From Eutypa lata (taxonomy: Eukaryota > Ascomycota > Sordariomycetes > Xylariales > Diatrypaceae), in the NCBI GenBank assembly GCA_022661535.1, contig JAKULF010000003.1:5084001-5148000 (forward strand): a stretch of 64,000 nt of DNA, written 5' to 3'. This document shows positions 37,436 to 48,148 of the stretch, piece by piece. Each line of letters opens with the position of its first letter. Positions within the stretch are counted from its first letter, which is position 1. A model generated the notes under the pieces. It ran no database searches, was not told where the DNA came from, and saw only the letters and a list, made by a program, of their open reading frames with translations. A program made the translations under genes and the position numbers.

Positions 37436-37485
37436 CCTCCCTCCGTCTCTTTTTAAACGTCCGAGAATAAAAATCCGTTTCTATT

Positions 37486-39941
37486 TCAGATGACATTCCC
37501 CGCCATGCCCATAAACAGCGCATGGACGGCCAAGCTCAAGGTCCAGAAGCCAACCTTACGCAGGCGGCGCACGCGGCTCTGCTGGTCCTCGACGTCGCGG
37601 GCGAAGGCGGCGTAGACCTCGGCGGAGGTATCGTCCATGAGGCCCGAGTCGTAGACGGTCCAGGCGCCGTCGAAGTCGCTCGCGCGCTTGACGATCCGGC
37701 ACCCGATGGGGATGTACGTCCGCTTCGCGTTGATGTAAGCCACGATGGGCCGCACTAGCGCCTGGTTCACGTACGAGAGGCCTGACGCGAAGGCCGGGAC
37801 CGTGGCTTTCACGTCGTTGAGGTGGATCCGTAGGTCCATTACTAGGTAGCGGGGGGGCTGGTCGTGGTCGTCGTCTGTGGCGGTGATCGTGGAGGGTTTG
37901 GAGGTTGGAGGTGAGGATGGGAGTGTGGAGTCGTCTTCTAATGGTGGTAGTTCGGTCTGTTCGGGCATCGTGGTGTCAGGGTCTTGTTTGTATGGCGCGT
38001 CGTTAGATTTTAGGGGGTTGGGCTGATTGAAGATCGCCTCCTCGTTGCTGCGGCGCGTGTTACTGTCGAGGATATGGAGGTAGCGATTCGACGTCACGGC
38101 TTCTTCGAGGCGGTCGTAGAAATCGGACATCACCTTCGTAATGCTCTCATCGTCGTCGGCTGGGAATCGGATGTCGGCAATGATGTCGACGTTGCCCTCG
38201 TAGATCCAACCAAACGGGCCCTCGACGCCCCTATTCAAATGATCTATCCTCAGACCGTCTATCCGGATGCGGCTGAATTTCTTCCAAGCATCTGGCGGAC
38301 CGAGGGGATCAATAGCGGCCGCCGATTCGTGGCCGGCGAGCGTTCCGTGGAATTGTCGGGGATGTATCGTGAATAACGACCCATCGTAGGATCCTGACAT
38401 GTGATTGGCGGATAGGAAGTCGTAGAAGAGGAATTGTTTCCGGAACTGCGGCAGCTCGCACGAGTATATGCTAACGGGAAATGGTCGGAACCCACCGGGT
38501 TGGTGGACGGTGAGCAGTAGGTCTTCTAACTTGAAAGAGTCGATCTCGAAATCTCCTGGGCTATATTCACGCCGGTATGATAAGGGATCAGCCTTATTAT
38601 CGGACCACTGGATATGCGTCCGATCTATGACACCGCGAACACCCTTGATTTCGACATCCTTCAATAAGCCCTTGCCATTCCACCACTTCACAAAAGATAA
38701 GGTGACGTTGACGGTGTTAAGAGTAACGTCGAATTGGGTGTAGTTGCCGTCATCTTCATTGATTTGACTTCCGTTATCCGTGCCTCGCTTAGCGGCTGCG
38801 ACGGCTGCGGCGTCTGTGGAAGAGCCCTTGCTCACGGATGATTTGGTCTGGCCTGGCCGTCGGGAAACGAAGACATTCCTGAAGGAAATTACACCGTCTT
38901 TCCACTTCGGAACTATGGCAGACTCGAAAAGGACGGTCAATCCAGCGGATTCAGTCAGATAGTCCCCGACCCATTTTGCCAACGTTTCTAGAAATCTAGT
39001 ATTAGACAGGAGTTGCGTAATCCAATTGATCTGGTTCAAAACATACCTTGTGCAACTACGGTGTTGATGAAAAGGATGATGAGGGAAAAGAAGGTCGTGG
39101 TCCCCACCAGGATCCAGACGAGATGACCAAATAGTAACCATGAGGCAAATGCTCCCCATTCATCAGCATTCCAAGGTCTCATACTCCGGATGGAGAACCA
39201 TTTGAAGCGAACACTGAGGCGCTGCCAGAAGCCATTTGCCGCAGCCAAGAACTCCTCCTTAGTCGGTCGATGAGGTAAATGTGGCATCGAGGGGAGATGA
39301 AAGTATTTTGACATGGAGGCGGATTCTGGCTGGTTCGGATTGGATTCGGGTTTTTTTATATCGGGCTTAGGAGAAGCTTCTTTCGGCTGTTGAACACTAT
39401 CGGGTTTCTTCTGAGCAGCAGCAGCTAGCTTTCCATTATCAACGCTCGACTTAGATGACTTAGTCCGCCGTGGAACTCGAGGAGTACGCCCTCGACCCCG
39501 GGTCGGCCGGCCAGTGTGAACGTTTCTTTGCCATGCTTGTCTTGCCTGCCTCGCAAGCTTGCTGATATTTGTCGACTGTGCCGTGCTCCCTAATCTGGCA
39601 GTGTCTGCTGCTGCTGCTGCGCATGATGCGACTACCGTATTCGTTGCTGAAGAGTTTGGGGTAAAACCAACAAGTAACAACCCCCCGGAAGTGAAGCTTC
39701 GGCGGACATTGTTATTATAAACTTTAGGCGACCGTAGTAATGACCATAAGGAAGGTCGAGAGGATCGGGAACTAGCAACTGTGGAGAAAGGTGAAGATCG
39801 ATTCAGGCCCAGTCGATTTGTTGTATTTTGCCTTGGTGATGCTCCGAAGGAAGAGAGGCTAATCTGCTCGTAGAGTGATCGCCATACATGCCGTCCACGC
39901 CCTAGGACGATGGACGTAGCTCTTGGTGTTGCTGAAGACAT
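37486..39941 (-). CDS. mdm31: Mitochondrial distribution and morphology protein MDM31/MDM32
   Basis: Two exons (39941-39047 and 38987-37486) joined in phase 1 give 798 aa. Mdm31/32 are inner-membrane proteins needed for mitochondrial shape, nucleoid stability and lipid (cardiolipin/phosphatidylserine) homeostasis in yeast. The first about 200 residues are basic and Ser-rich, as expected of a presequence plus linker. A strongly hydrophobic segment at about 263-297 spans the membrane, and a second lies at the very C-terminus (about 776-796). Between them is the large intermembrane-space domain with LAKWVGDYLTESAGLTVLFE, FVSRRP, FDVTLNTVNVTLSFVKWWNGKG and IKGVRGVIDRTH. These are hallmark blocks of the family. 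The intron falls directly after the first membrane segment. Mdm31 and Mdm32 cannot be separated without alignment. Confidence 0.93.
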
Positions 39942-40635
39942 TGTAGGAGATTCATTGTGTCATGACTCTTGCCTTCTAAGAACTAGATAAAACTAGGTAG
40001 GTAGATAATGAACTTGCCTGTCGCTATAAATCAAAAGAGAGAAACAACTCTACTCTTATGCCCACGACATTCGTGAAACAAGTAAGACAATCATGAACAT
40101 GCCATGCAAATGAATGCAATTATGGGACAAGGGCAAGGGTCGTGGAAATCATGAGGGGAAGCATGAATCTAAAGATAAGATGGGGTTTTCTTTCCTTTCC
40201 AAGGTTGCCGGCAACTTGTGAGTTTATGCAGAGAAAAATCTCGTCATTTACACACCATGACGCGCTAACAAGAGCCGCCGTTAACCCCGGACCCCTGTCC
40301 TCTTTAAAAGAAAAGTGAAGTTCAGCCCTTCTGTCTCGCCATTTGCGGTACGCCACCAAGCATTCTGGATTTTGGCATTCTATCCCCCACTAACGCTAAA
40401 ATCCTTATCTATTTATCTTTCGCTCTTATCGATCTCTTATCACTATCCGGAACCCTTCCATACAGCCCACCGTCCTCTTAATTTTTTGGTTGGTGCTCCA
40501 CTACGTAGAAAACTATCACGACAATTGCTGAACCTAACCCTAGGGAGCTCCTACGACCAACTTCTGTAAATCCCCTGTACTACCTGTCTAAACACCATTT
40601 GAAGGGTACGGAACAGAACCAGACGATCAGCAACC
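39942..40635. other. Divergent promoter region MDM31 / PNO1
   Basis: There are 694 bp between two genes transcribed away from each other. It contains short TA/CT-rich stretches and GGTAGGTAGAT near 39995. No gene or clear regulatory motif is assigned. Confidence 0.55.
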
Positions 40636-41811
40636 ATGCCCGCCCCAACAGCGCCGCTGAAGCAACAGCCAGCGATCTCGACATCCCTCCCACCCGTAGA
40701 CCAAAATGACGACGAGGCACCGGGCTTCGCGCTCGACGGAATGGACGCCCTGCCCACCGACAGCACCGCCACCACCATAACCGCGACCAAGCCTTCCCTT
40801 GCAAACGATGACGTGGACATGGACATAGACGAAGAATCGAAGCCGCGGTTCGGTCCCGTGGCCAACGCCGAGTCGGCCGCCCACGTGCAGACCCGCAAGG
40901 TGCCCATCCCGCCGCACCGCATGACGCCGCTCAAGGCCGCCTGGCCCAAGCTCTACACGCCGCTCATCGAGCACCTGAAGCTGCAGGTCCGCATGAACCC
41001 CAAGCACAAGCGCGTCGAGCTGCGGACGTCGCGCCACACCACCGACGACGGGGCTATACAGAAGGGCGAGGATGTAAGCTTTCCCCCCCAATACCTAGGC
41101 ATGAGAAGAAGAAGAAATAGAATATATAGTCAAAAAAAGGCATCGTGCTAATTTGAGGTCTTGATAGTTCGTCCGCGCATTTACGTTAGGGTAAGAAAGA
41201 TCTGCCCCCTAACCTGAAGTTATATCTATCCGTTTAGATGGAGTATTGACTCGAGATAATAGGTTCGATGTCGATGATGCCGTTGCGTTACTACGACTCG
41301 ATGACCTATACATCGAGACTTTCGAGATCAAGGACGTCAAGACCCTGAACGGAGACCATCTTGCCCGCGCTATCGGGCGTATTGCCGGCAAGGACGGCAA
41401 GACGAAGTTCGCGATTGAGTGGGTTTCCCCCCCGGACTCTTCGATTGCATACGTCTATATTTGCTAGGCAAGATTCCAGAGCGGTTGACTAATTTGATGG
41501 GAAATAGGAACGCGTCAAGAACGAGAGTGGTGCTTGCGGATAGCAAAATCCATATCCTTGGAGGTAAGAGCCCCCCCTAGGAAGGGATACCATGCTAAGA
41601 GGTAAACCGTGCTAATTGATCGATGAAGGCTTCCAAAATATTCACATAGCTCGCGAATCAATCGTTAGGTAAGTTCGAACAGGCCAGAGATGATCAAATA
41701 TGATTTGTGATAGTTGCGCTAACACGATCCAGCTTGATATTGGGTAAACCGCCAGGCAAGGTCTACAACAACCTGCGGACGGTATCCTCGCGGATGAAGG
41801 AGAGGTTCTAG
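40636..41811 (+). CDS. pno1: Pre-rRNA-processing KH-domain protein PNO1 (DIM2)
   Basis: Six exons: 40636-41073, 41168-41190, 41263-41418, 41508-41563, 41629-41668 and 41733-41811, giving 263 aa. PNO1/Dim2 is a nuclear/nucleolar 40S assembly factor that recruits Dim1 and restrains Nob1 at the 3' end of 18S rRNA. The N-terminal about 80 residues are acidic and disordered. Then come [20 protein letters not shown] and KRVELRTS, the FVRAF...[14 protein letters not shown] block, and the KH domain ending [18 protein letters not shown]. The terminal block is [21 protein letters not shown] with stop. Exon 2 is just 23 nt. All intron phases agree and the ending is the family's usual one. Loss should be lethal, as in yeast. 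Confidence 0.95.
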
Positions 41812-42277
41812 TTCGGTTAGTCGGTGGAGAGGGAAACATCAACACATGTTCTCCGAAGCACGAGCATGCATGGGAAAGGGAGTTTGGGGGTTCCGAGGAG
41901 TCAGGGATATTGACTTTCTTTTTTGCGTTTCTGAAAACGGGCAATGAAAGCGTCGTTTCTTCTCCCGATAAGATCGATCATCAATTACAACTAGATAAAA
42001 AAGGGGGTAGGGGGTATCATGAAGCCATACATATAACGATAAAACCTTTTTTCTGCCAACTCCTTTTCTCCTTCCGTACCCTTTCTTTCCGTGCCTATCC
42101 ATGCTTGATACGCCTTCGCTAGTATTGTGCCAGGAATCCTTCCTATAAGGTAAAAAAGAGAAATACAATGAAGACTCGCTCTTTTTTATACATCCGCAGC
42201 AATTTCTTGCCGGAGCGCATTCACAAAAGAATCAACAAAATCAAAAAAAAAAAAAAAAAAAAGCCTCAACTCTCTCT
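41812..42277. other. Convergent intergenic region PNO1 / Rad60-like
   Basis: There are 466 bp between two convergent stop codons. A run of 20 A (42243-42262) lies 15 bp past the Rad60-like stop, i.e. a T20 tract in that transcript's 3' region. Nothing else is recognised. Confidence 0.65.
42243..42262. repeat. A20 homopolymer
   Basis: Twenty uninterrupted A on the + strand, immediately downstream of the minus-strand Rad60-like gene. Confidence 0.9.
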
Positions 42278-43936
42278 TCACTTAATGTGCACCTCGATCG
42301 AGTCCATATCCTCCATCTCGGCATCCTCGATGGTCGAGTCCGGGTCCAGCACCTCGCCGTCCCAGTGGAGCTCGACGGCATTCTCAGCGGGCAGCTTCTT
42401 GAGGCGCTTGAATACCACAGCCAGCATGGCGATGGTCGTGCTCGGCCTGACCTTGACGTTCTCCGGGTCCATGCCGCGCGCCTTCAGTATGATCTTGACG
42501 TTCTTCTGGGGCTCGGGCTCCCCGCTCTTCCCTCTCCCCTCCGCGCCCGCCTCGCCGCTGCCGCTGCGGTTGTTGCCGTGGGTATTGCCATTGCCACTGC
42601 CACCCTCCCCATTGTTATCACCACCACCACCACCACCCTCCTCGTCCTCGCCATCCGAGACCAGCTCTCCCCGGTCCCTCCGCCGCTCCCTCTCGCGGCG
42701 GCGCTGGAACTTCTCGTACATGTCCTGCGTCCAGGCCTCGAAGTGGACCTTATCGCGGCCGTGGTAGCCCTCGGGGGGATCGCGCTCGCGCTCGCCCCAC
42801 CGCGGTTTCCACAGCGACCCGTCGCCGCTCGCGTCGGGGCGGATCCCGAGCGTCTCCAGCGTCGTCGTCTGGTACACCTTGTCGCCGCGCCACGTGAAGA
42901 ACATGTCCTGTAGAACCGCGCGGGGCAAGGGGGCGTGCTTCGCCACCTGCTGCTCCACCCACGTGCTGTGCACCACCGCCAGCGGCTGGTGCAGCTTCCG
43001 CTTGAACACGATCGGCGCGATGCCCTCGATCGCCGACGAGATCAGGATCTGCACCGTTGGCTCGTCATTAGCGGCAGCGGTAGCAGCGGCGGCGACGGAC
43101 CTCGCTCCTGCTCCTCCTCCATTCTTAGTAGAGGTAGTAGCGATAGCAGTGGTATTGTTGTTGGCCCCTCCCACTCCCGAGCCAGCGGCCTCGCGCTCGA
43201 GACGCTCCCGCTTGCGCTTCTCCGCCCGCTCCATCGCTCCCTGGATATAGCAGTTGAAGTTCTCATCTCCGCCATCTACGCCGCCCGGAAGGCTGAGTTC
43301 GAGGTCGCTCTCTTCGAGGGACTCCTGCCGTTTTACGGGTGATGGTTTGTGTCTGTGTCCCAGGGGGGAGAACAGCGGTTTTACGTCTTTCGTGTCCTCG
43401 TCGTCGCTAGAACCTAGTGTGATGACGGCACTGCTATTCCCGTTCCGTCGCGAGCTCCGCGTGCTCCTTGGCGTTCTGGCCACGCTGTCTCGACCAAAGC
43501 TCTCGCGCTTGGTGGTCGGTGATACCGGGGTAATGGTAGACGATTTTCGTGATTTGTGAGGTTTGGTGGTGGTAGTGGTGGTGATACCGTCGTCGCTGTC
43601 ATTATCCGAAAGGGAAAGATGGCGGCGGCGGCGCTTTTTGGCCGAAGGTGTCTCGTCGTCTTCATCATCTCCTTCTGACTCCTTGTGACGAAATAGTTCT
43701 TTTGCTTTCTGGTCACGTTCGAGTTTCTCCTTGCGTTCCTTCTCTGCCTTGGCGGCCTTCTCCGCGGCCTCTCTCTCCCGGTCCTTGATCACCGTCGGGA
43801 AGAATTCGTTGGAACGGCTGAATAAGGAAAGACCGTCGTCGTCATCTTTGGGTTTCTCGGCTGATTTCCGCTGGATCGTACGCTTGAAAAGCAGCTTTTT
43901 CTTCGGGTTTGCCGATGGTGGCTGCGGATCTTCCAT
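42278..43936 (-). CDS. Rad60/Esc2/NIP45-type protein with SUMO-like domains
   Basis: A single exon of 552 aa starts at the ATG at 43936; the frame opens nine bases earlier with a TTG. Members of this family carry tandem SUMO-like domains (Rad60-SLD), bind Ubc9 or SUMO ligases and help resolve recombination intermediates at stalled forks. The N-terminal half is charged and disordered. AVITL followed by GSSDDED at about 170-181 looks like a SUMO-interacting motif. SUMO-like domain 1 is about 288-365 (EPTVQILISSAIEG...FTWRGDKVYQTTTLETLGI). SUMO-like domain 2 is about 475-552 (NVKIILKARGMDPENVKVRP...LHWDGEVLDPDSTIEDAEMEDMD), ending VHIK without a diglycine, so it cannot be conjugated. Poly-Gly/Asn and Ala linkers separate the parts. 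The assignment to the Rad60-SLD family is firm; which of Rad60 or Esc2 is the closest relative is not decided. Confidence 0.88.
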   Translation of the reverse strand: MEDPQPPSANPKKKLLFKRTIQRKSAEKPKDDDDGLSLFSRSNEFFPTVIKDREREAAEKAAKAEKERKEKLERDQKAKELFRHKESEGDDEDDETPSAKKRRRRHLSLSDNDSDDGITTTTTTKPHKSRKSSTITPVSPTTKRESFGRDSVARTPRSTRSSRRNGNSSAVITLGSSDDEDTKDVKPLFSPLGHRHKPSPVKRQESLEESDLELSLPGGVDGGDENFNCYIQGAMERAEKRKRERLEREAAGSGVGGANNNTTAIATTSTKNGGGAGARSVAAAATAAANDEPTVQILISSAIEGIAPIVFKRKLHQPLAVVHSTWVEQQVAKHAPLPRAVLQDMFFTWRGDKVYQTTTLETLGIRPDASGDGSLWKPRWGERERDPPEGYHGRDKVHFEAWTQDMYEKFQRRRERERRRDRGELVSDGEDEEGGGGGGDNNGEGGSGNGNTHGNNRSGSGEAGAEGRGKSGEPEPQKNVKIILKARGMDPENVKVRPSTTIAMLAVVFKRLKKLPAENAVELHWDGEVLDPDSTIEDAEMEDMDSIEVHIK

Positions 43937-44685
43937 ATTGGGCAATGAGAAGGGAAATCCTCTCCGGCAATTGGGGAGTGAGAAGTATTTTTAGATAATT
44001 ACGTAGTAGGTACCTAGAGTGTTGTTATGCAAGCCTTCGAGAAGGGTAGTATTATTGATTCTCAAATGCTTTAAGATATAGCATTACAATTCGGGGAGAC
44101 AAAGTAATTATCGCGTGGGTTGATGAAAATGGCGTGAAGATCAAGTTGATCTACCAGGATAACGCCCACGTTGTAATTAACGCGCAGACGCGATGCGCTC
44201 AGACGGCATACATACCTAGGTTATAGAAGACCCGTTAGCTTAAGACACCTGATTGCACATTCAGCTTTGTGGTACGAAGCTCCTTGGTTTTTAAAAACAA
44301 AAGTTACACCAAACACTAAACTAATTGCTTCTATAATATAAAAAAGTTCTACTCTATCATGAGCAGCTTATCTTCAGATATTGTTCTCTCTTTTCCCTTT
44401 TTTCTTTTCGTCAAGAGTGAGAAACAAAAATTCCTAACTGGCACCTCTTCTTAAACCCCACCAATCGTTTAAAGTATTCCGTTAGAAGCCGTGCCAGGCC
44501 ACCCTGCTAGCTGCATAGCTCTGTCCTGTATGTATTTTCTGTACTTTCTGTACTGCGCTAAACCACTCAGGTAGGTAGTTAAGTTCTAACCAATCAAAGC
44601 AATAGAATGATTACACATCAGGTATGTATGTAGCTATGTACGTACGGCCAGCGGCCTAAGCTTATTCGGTGATTTAAGTTGATTA
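43937..44685. other. Intergenic region between Rad60-like and FHA/pseudokinase genes
   Basis: There are 749 bp, AT-rich, with TAGGTAGGTA-type words at 44003-44015 and 44568-44580. It contains the Rad60-like promoter (minus strand) and the 3' end of the upstream minus-strand gene. No gene is seen. Confidence 0.55.
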
Positions 44686-47013
44686 TTACGTGAATTTTGT
44701 CGGAATGATGTCTGCTTTATTGAAATGTCTGAATATTCGCTTCTTTGCTTCCTCTAATGAGGAGTCATCTTCTAGTTCGGGATCGAAGCTTTGTGTATGC
44801 TTTCGTTTGCGAGGCAGGTTCCCCAGCCACCTATTAGTTCTCCCAAACTCGAAACGTAAACCTGAATCAGAGCTCTCAACCGAGGCTATAGATGTGTCTG
44901 TGTGGAAATCGAGCCCTGTGTCCTGGTCCAAGAGGGCATCTAAGTCAAACTCTGTTCCAGACTCGTACGGATTTTCGATGCTTTCTCCTAGCTTGTAGGT
45001 TCGCCCGGAATCCGAAACCTTCCCTCTCGATTCGCGAGACACTGGAATGATGGAAGAAGATTCGTTTCGCGCCCAAAGAAACCAGGAATCTCTTGTGTAG
45101 TCTTCCAAGGAAGGATCAACGGGGGGGAATTCGGTGAGACCATGCACTAGTGATAATTCCTGAGCAATTGCAGGAAATGATGATATTGGCACGAATATCC
45201 CTTCTATGTTATTGTGACCCCTAACCTCATAATACCTGTCTGATAGAGGCCTTAATCTCTGTAGGTCATAGTATTCTGGGGCTAACTCTACAAGATTGGA
45301 AAGGCTGATAAGACCATAGCGGAGGTGACAAAGAACCTCAAACGAAACCTCGGCCACTGTCTGATTATCCTCTGATCCAAGGAAATCCATATCAAGGTAG
45401 GGTATTTCGACATCCTCGCGCCGCATCTTCTTATCAACCCTGCGATAGACATCTAGGTATATGCGACCCTCGTATGATCCTTCCTGCAAAACAGCCAACG
45501 CGCGCGCCATCTTGTCCTTGTACCCATGGCGAACCAAGTGTTTAGCAACGTAGGGCCTCACAGCATCAGTCATGACAAAATCGCCCGCTTCATCGCACAT
45601 CCGCTTTATAGCATATTGGACGGATACGGAGATAGTGGACCAACGTTCATCGTTGTCGAAAGCCCTAATGTCTTCGCAGAGTTGCTGCGGAGTAGGCCAC
45701 GAGTCAATATCACTATAACCGCTGCTCCATAAGCGATCAAGGGCGGCGTTCCCAATCCAGTTGGGTGGTAAGCTAACTTCGCCGAAAAATGATTCAACAG
45801 TCCGAAAGACTAATTGACAATCAGAGCGGGCATGATACATATCTGACACGGCCTCCGAAAACCCACCCAGGAGAATAGATTCGTAGTCCTCCTCATCACT
45901 AAGAAACACTGTATCCATGCAGATATCTCTGTGGGTAATTCCAAGTTTGTGGACACGCGCAACAAGTCTCAGCAGATTCCACAATAGCCGCCTGCCCCGG
46001 TACTGCTGCTGGTCAGGGGTTTCTGCTCCGTCTAGTTCGGACAACGGCCAGACGTTAGGCCTGTATCTTGATAGAGACAGGAACTGACCACCTTGTGCCT
46101 TAACCTGTTCATCTCGAATGAATGATTCCACCTGCAAAGATCAGATAAACGCAATAGTTATAGTTCGTGCCATACTCACCGGAAGCCCTTCAAGGAGGTC
46201 AATATGAGCCTTTAACCGTTCTTGCTCTTGGACAGTGCCCGCGAACGTTTTAGCAATCCATCTGTCACAAGTCCAAGGATCGAGTGAGAGCCATCTTGTA
46301 CGGCAATGAGACCGGCTTGTTAACTTCTTCAGTAAATATAATGGATCCGGGTTATCAGTCCTGTTAAGGGACAGTATCGAATGGGGTTGTGTCGACCGTA
46401 GTGGTGGCAAGGGCAAGGGCAACGTTAACAGTGATTCCTGGTCATCCATGTCGAAAAGACGCGTGTTGCGGCAGTATAAACCTAGTTCAATGCCTTGGAT
46501 CTGAACTCGATTGGGCATCTTCGGATGCAGAGCATACACTTGGTTCTTCTCCTTGAGAAGGACGCCATTCACTTTTGTCCATTTTCCTCCAAGGTGCTGA
46601 ACCACCCAGATCTCGTTGATGATTTCAAGGCCAAAGTGGAATTGAGCGATGCCCTGTCTGCCTGTCTGGGTTAAAGAGACATCGGCGAGCACACTGCGGC
46701 CGAAAACAAGAAGTGGTAGCTGGAATCGCTTCTTTTGTCCGCTCGTCATCTGTGCTGCCCGGAGGGCGATGATTCCTCCATGCACATCCCAAAAGTCCTC
46801 AGGTTCGTCTATGAGAACAAGCTGATTCCTGATATGAAAGCTGTTGATTCGTCTGATCAGTTCAGCTTGCTCTACATTGCCAACGTGCACGAACAATCCA
46901 AAGTTATCGAGACTCAGGCGATCGACAACCTTGCCGAAACCGGTATTCTTTTCCCAGTTAGGCATTATTATTATACGGCGACTAGGCAACAATAGCAAAT
47001 TTCGGAGCAACAT
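44686..47013 (-). CDS. FHA-like domain plus pseudokinase protein
   Basis: Two exons (47013-46180 and 46131-44686) joined in phase 0 across a 48-nt intron give 759 aa if translation starts at 47013. Another ATG lies at 46965, and an upstream exon is possible. Residues about 75-185 resemble a weak FHA fold (HFGLEIINEIWVVQHLGG then KVNGVLL, RVQIQGIELGLY). From about 235 a kinase-like fold follows: IAK with K255, an alphaC-like EQERLKAHIDLLEGL, and HRD at 345-347. The catalytic loop reads HRDICMDT, so the usual Lys is Cys349 and the Asn is Thr352. The DFG position reads GGF (367-369) and no glycine loop is seen, so it is probably catalytically dead. FHA-kinase order recalls Rad53/Chk2, but true orthology is unlikely. 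The C-terminal 200 residues are acidic with a basic NLS-like patch (RKRKH). The role is unknown. Confidence 0.7.
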
Positions 47014-47296
47014 ACTGACTTCATGTAAATCCTGTCCGGCCACAGGATATAAGAGACTCACACACCTTCCACACCCACGGGGGGAACAAAGACCAGTGAT
47101 TTGAATCCATGACCAACAGCATGACACATAGGATGAAGGTGGCACAAATATTTGTAGTACAGTGTTGAGGCGAAGGGATAGGACAGCCAACAACCTTCAA
47201 GATCGGAATGGAAAAATAAATCACGTGGGTGGTCGCTCATGAATTGTTCACGGCCCAGCTCGTCACACAGATCCATTTTATCCGACCACATACATA
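47014..47296. other. Divergent spacer with possible 5' exon of the pseudokinase gene
   Basis: On the minus strand a short open piece containing SLFPPWVWK precedes a GTGTGTGAGT donor-like sequence near 47056-47065. An AG lies at 47015-47016, and joining the two would extend the pseudokinase N-terminus. The evidence is weak, so it is not included in the CDS call. Confidence 0.3.
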
Positions 47297-47670
47297 ATGG
47301 CGGATGACATAAACGCAATGACATCTGAAATTGACGATGCCGCTTGTGACATAACGAATCCTTTCGTACCTGATGTGGGGGAAGAGGATTATCGCCGTTT
47401 TGCTGAGGACCCAAAGCACAACCCGCCGCCAGTATATCAACTCCCTTTCCCCCTCGTTTGTTACCCGGTCGCAGGCCGCGTACCAAACCGTACGAAATAT
47501 GGGATGATGGCGATGATGATGTTAACCCTATACGACCCTCAATAGCTCAAATTCTTATAACCGCGCCGCTTCCACCACCGCCTCGTGCCGCGCGACGTCG
47601 ACAAGCGATCGGCCACGCTCAGAGTCTCGTATATGTGCAGTTGCAAGTCAATACCGATACAACGTAGTTA
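47297..47670 (+). CDS. Possible small gene or frameshifted remnant, divergent to the pseudokinase
   Basis: An ATG frame at 47297-47545 encodes an acidic, protein-like N-terminus (SEIDDAACDITNPFVPDV, EEDYRRFAEDPKHNPPP). It then runs out near KYGMMAMMM. The adjacent frame over the same DNA continues with a more natural-looking chain (PYEIWDDGDDDVNPIRPSIA, then APLPPPPRAARRRQAIGHA) and stops near 47667. A small intron around 47440-47490 or a one-base frameshift near 47490 would join them. I do not recognise the family. Its start lies about 280 bp from the pseudokinase start, so the two may share a promoter region. It could be a young orphan gene, a decayed gene or chance. Confidence 0.35.
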
Positions 47671-48148
47671 TGTCTGCTTTAACTTTTCCAGTCTCCAAAA
47701 CTATTTGTGTTTTAAACATGTAGGATGAAAAAGCTAGAAGCATCTGAAAATCACCACCGAAACATAGTTAGGAGTGGGAATGAATAGATTGTATTATGCT
47801 CCAATGTCTGAGCAAATCCAGTGATGCTTCAGGGCCTTCCTTTAGTGTATGGATAATGCCCTATTTTCTACACTAGTAAGCTCAGCCAATAGGAGTTTTA
47901 TAAAATCTCTGCTGTATCAAAAAGTGGATCTCGCATTACAGGACCATAGGTATTCGTACGATAGAATGTTCTTCTAAAAAGGTATTCTTATAGAGAGGGT
48001 TTTCAATAGTGCTACCTCCGTAACTATGTACCTAACAATCGGGTCACAATCCTTACTTAATGCAAAGAAATCCAAGATCATCAGCCTTGTTCAACAACCA
48101 AAACCTTCGTTTGGCCTTGCGATTCCCCAATTAACAACCCCGTCCACA
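47671..48148. other. Upstream region of LSm6
   Basis: 478 bp, AT-rich, no gene. The frame of the LSm6 first exon stays open upstream to 48026, with an in-frame ATG there, but family length favours the ATG at 48149. Confidence 0.55.

Larger units (their letters stand above)
35859..37485. other. Convergent intergenic region eIF3j / MDM31
   Basis: The 3' ends of eIF3j (+) and MDM31 (-) face each other. Simple repeats include GACAA near 36132-36152, (CATA)8 at 36735-36766, and TCCTC repeats at 37406-37435 just after the MDM31 stop. No gene is seen. Confidence 0.6.

Noticed and set aside
40627..41091. Minus-strand frame over PNO1 exon 1
   Set aside because: Antisense shadow of a well-supported exon in GC-rich DNA.
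42287..42913. 208-codon + strand frame over the Rad60-like gene
   Set aside because: Antisense shadow of the SUMO-like domain region.
44686..47013. Calling the FHA-like/kinase-like gene Rad53/Chk2
   Set aside because: Catalytic loop and DFG residues are absent and the FHA match is weak.
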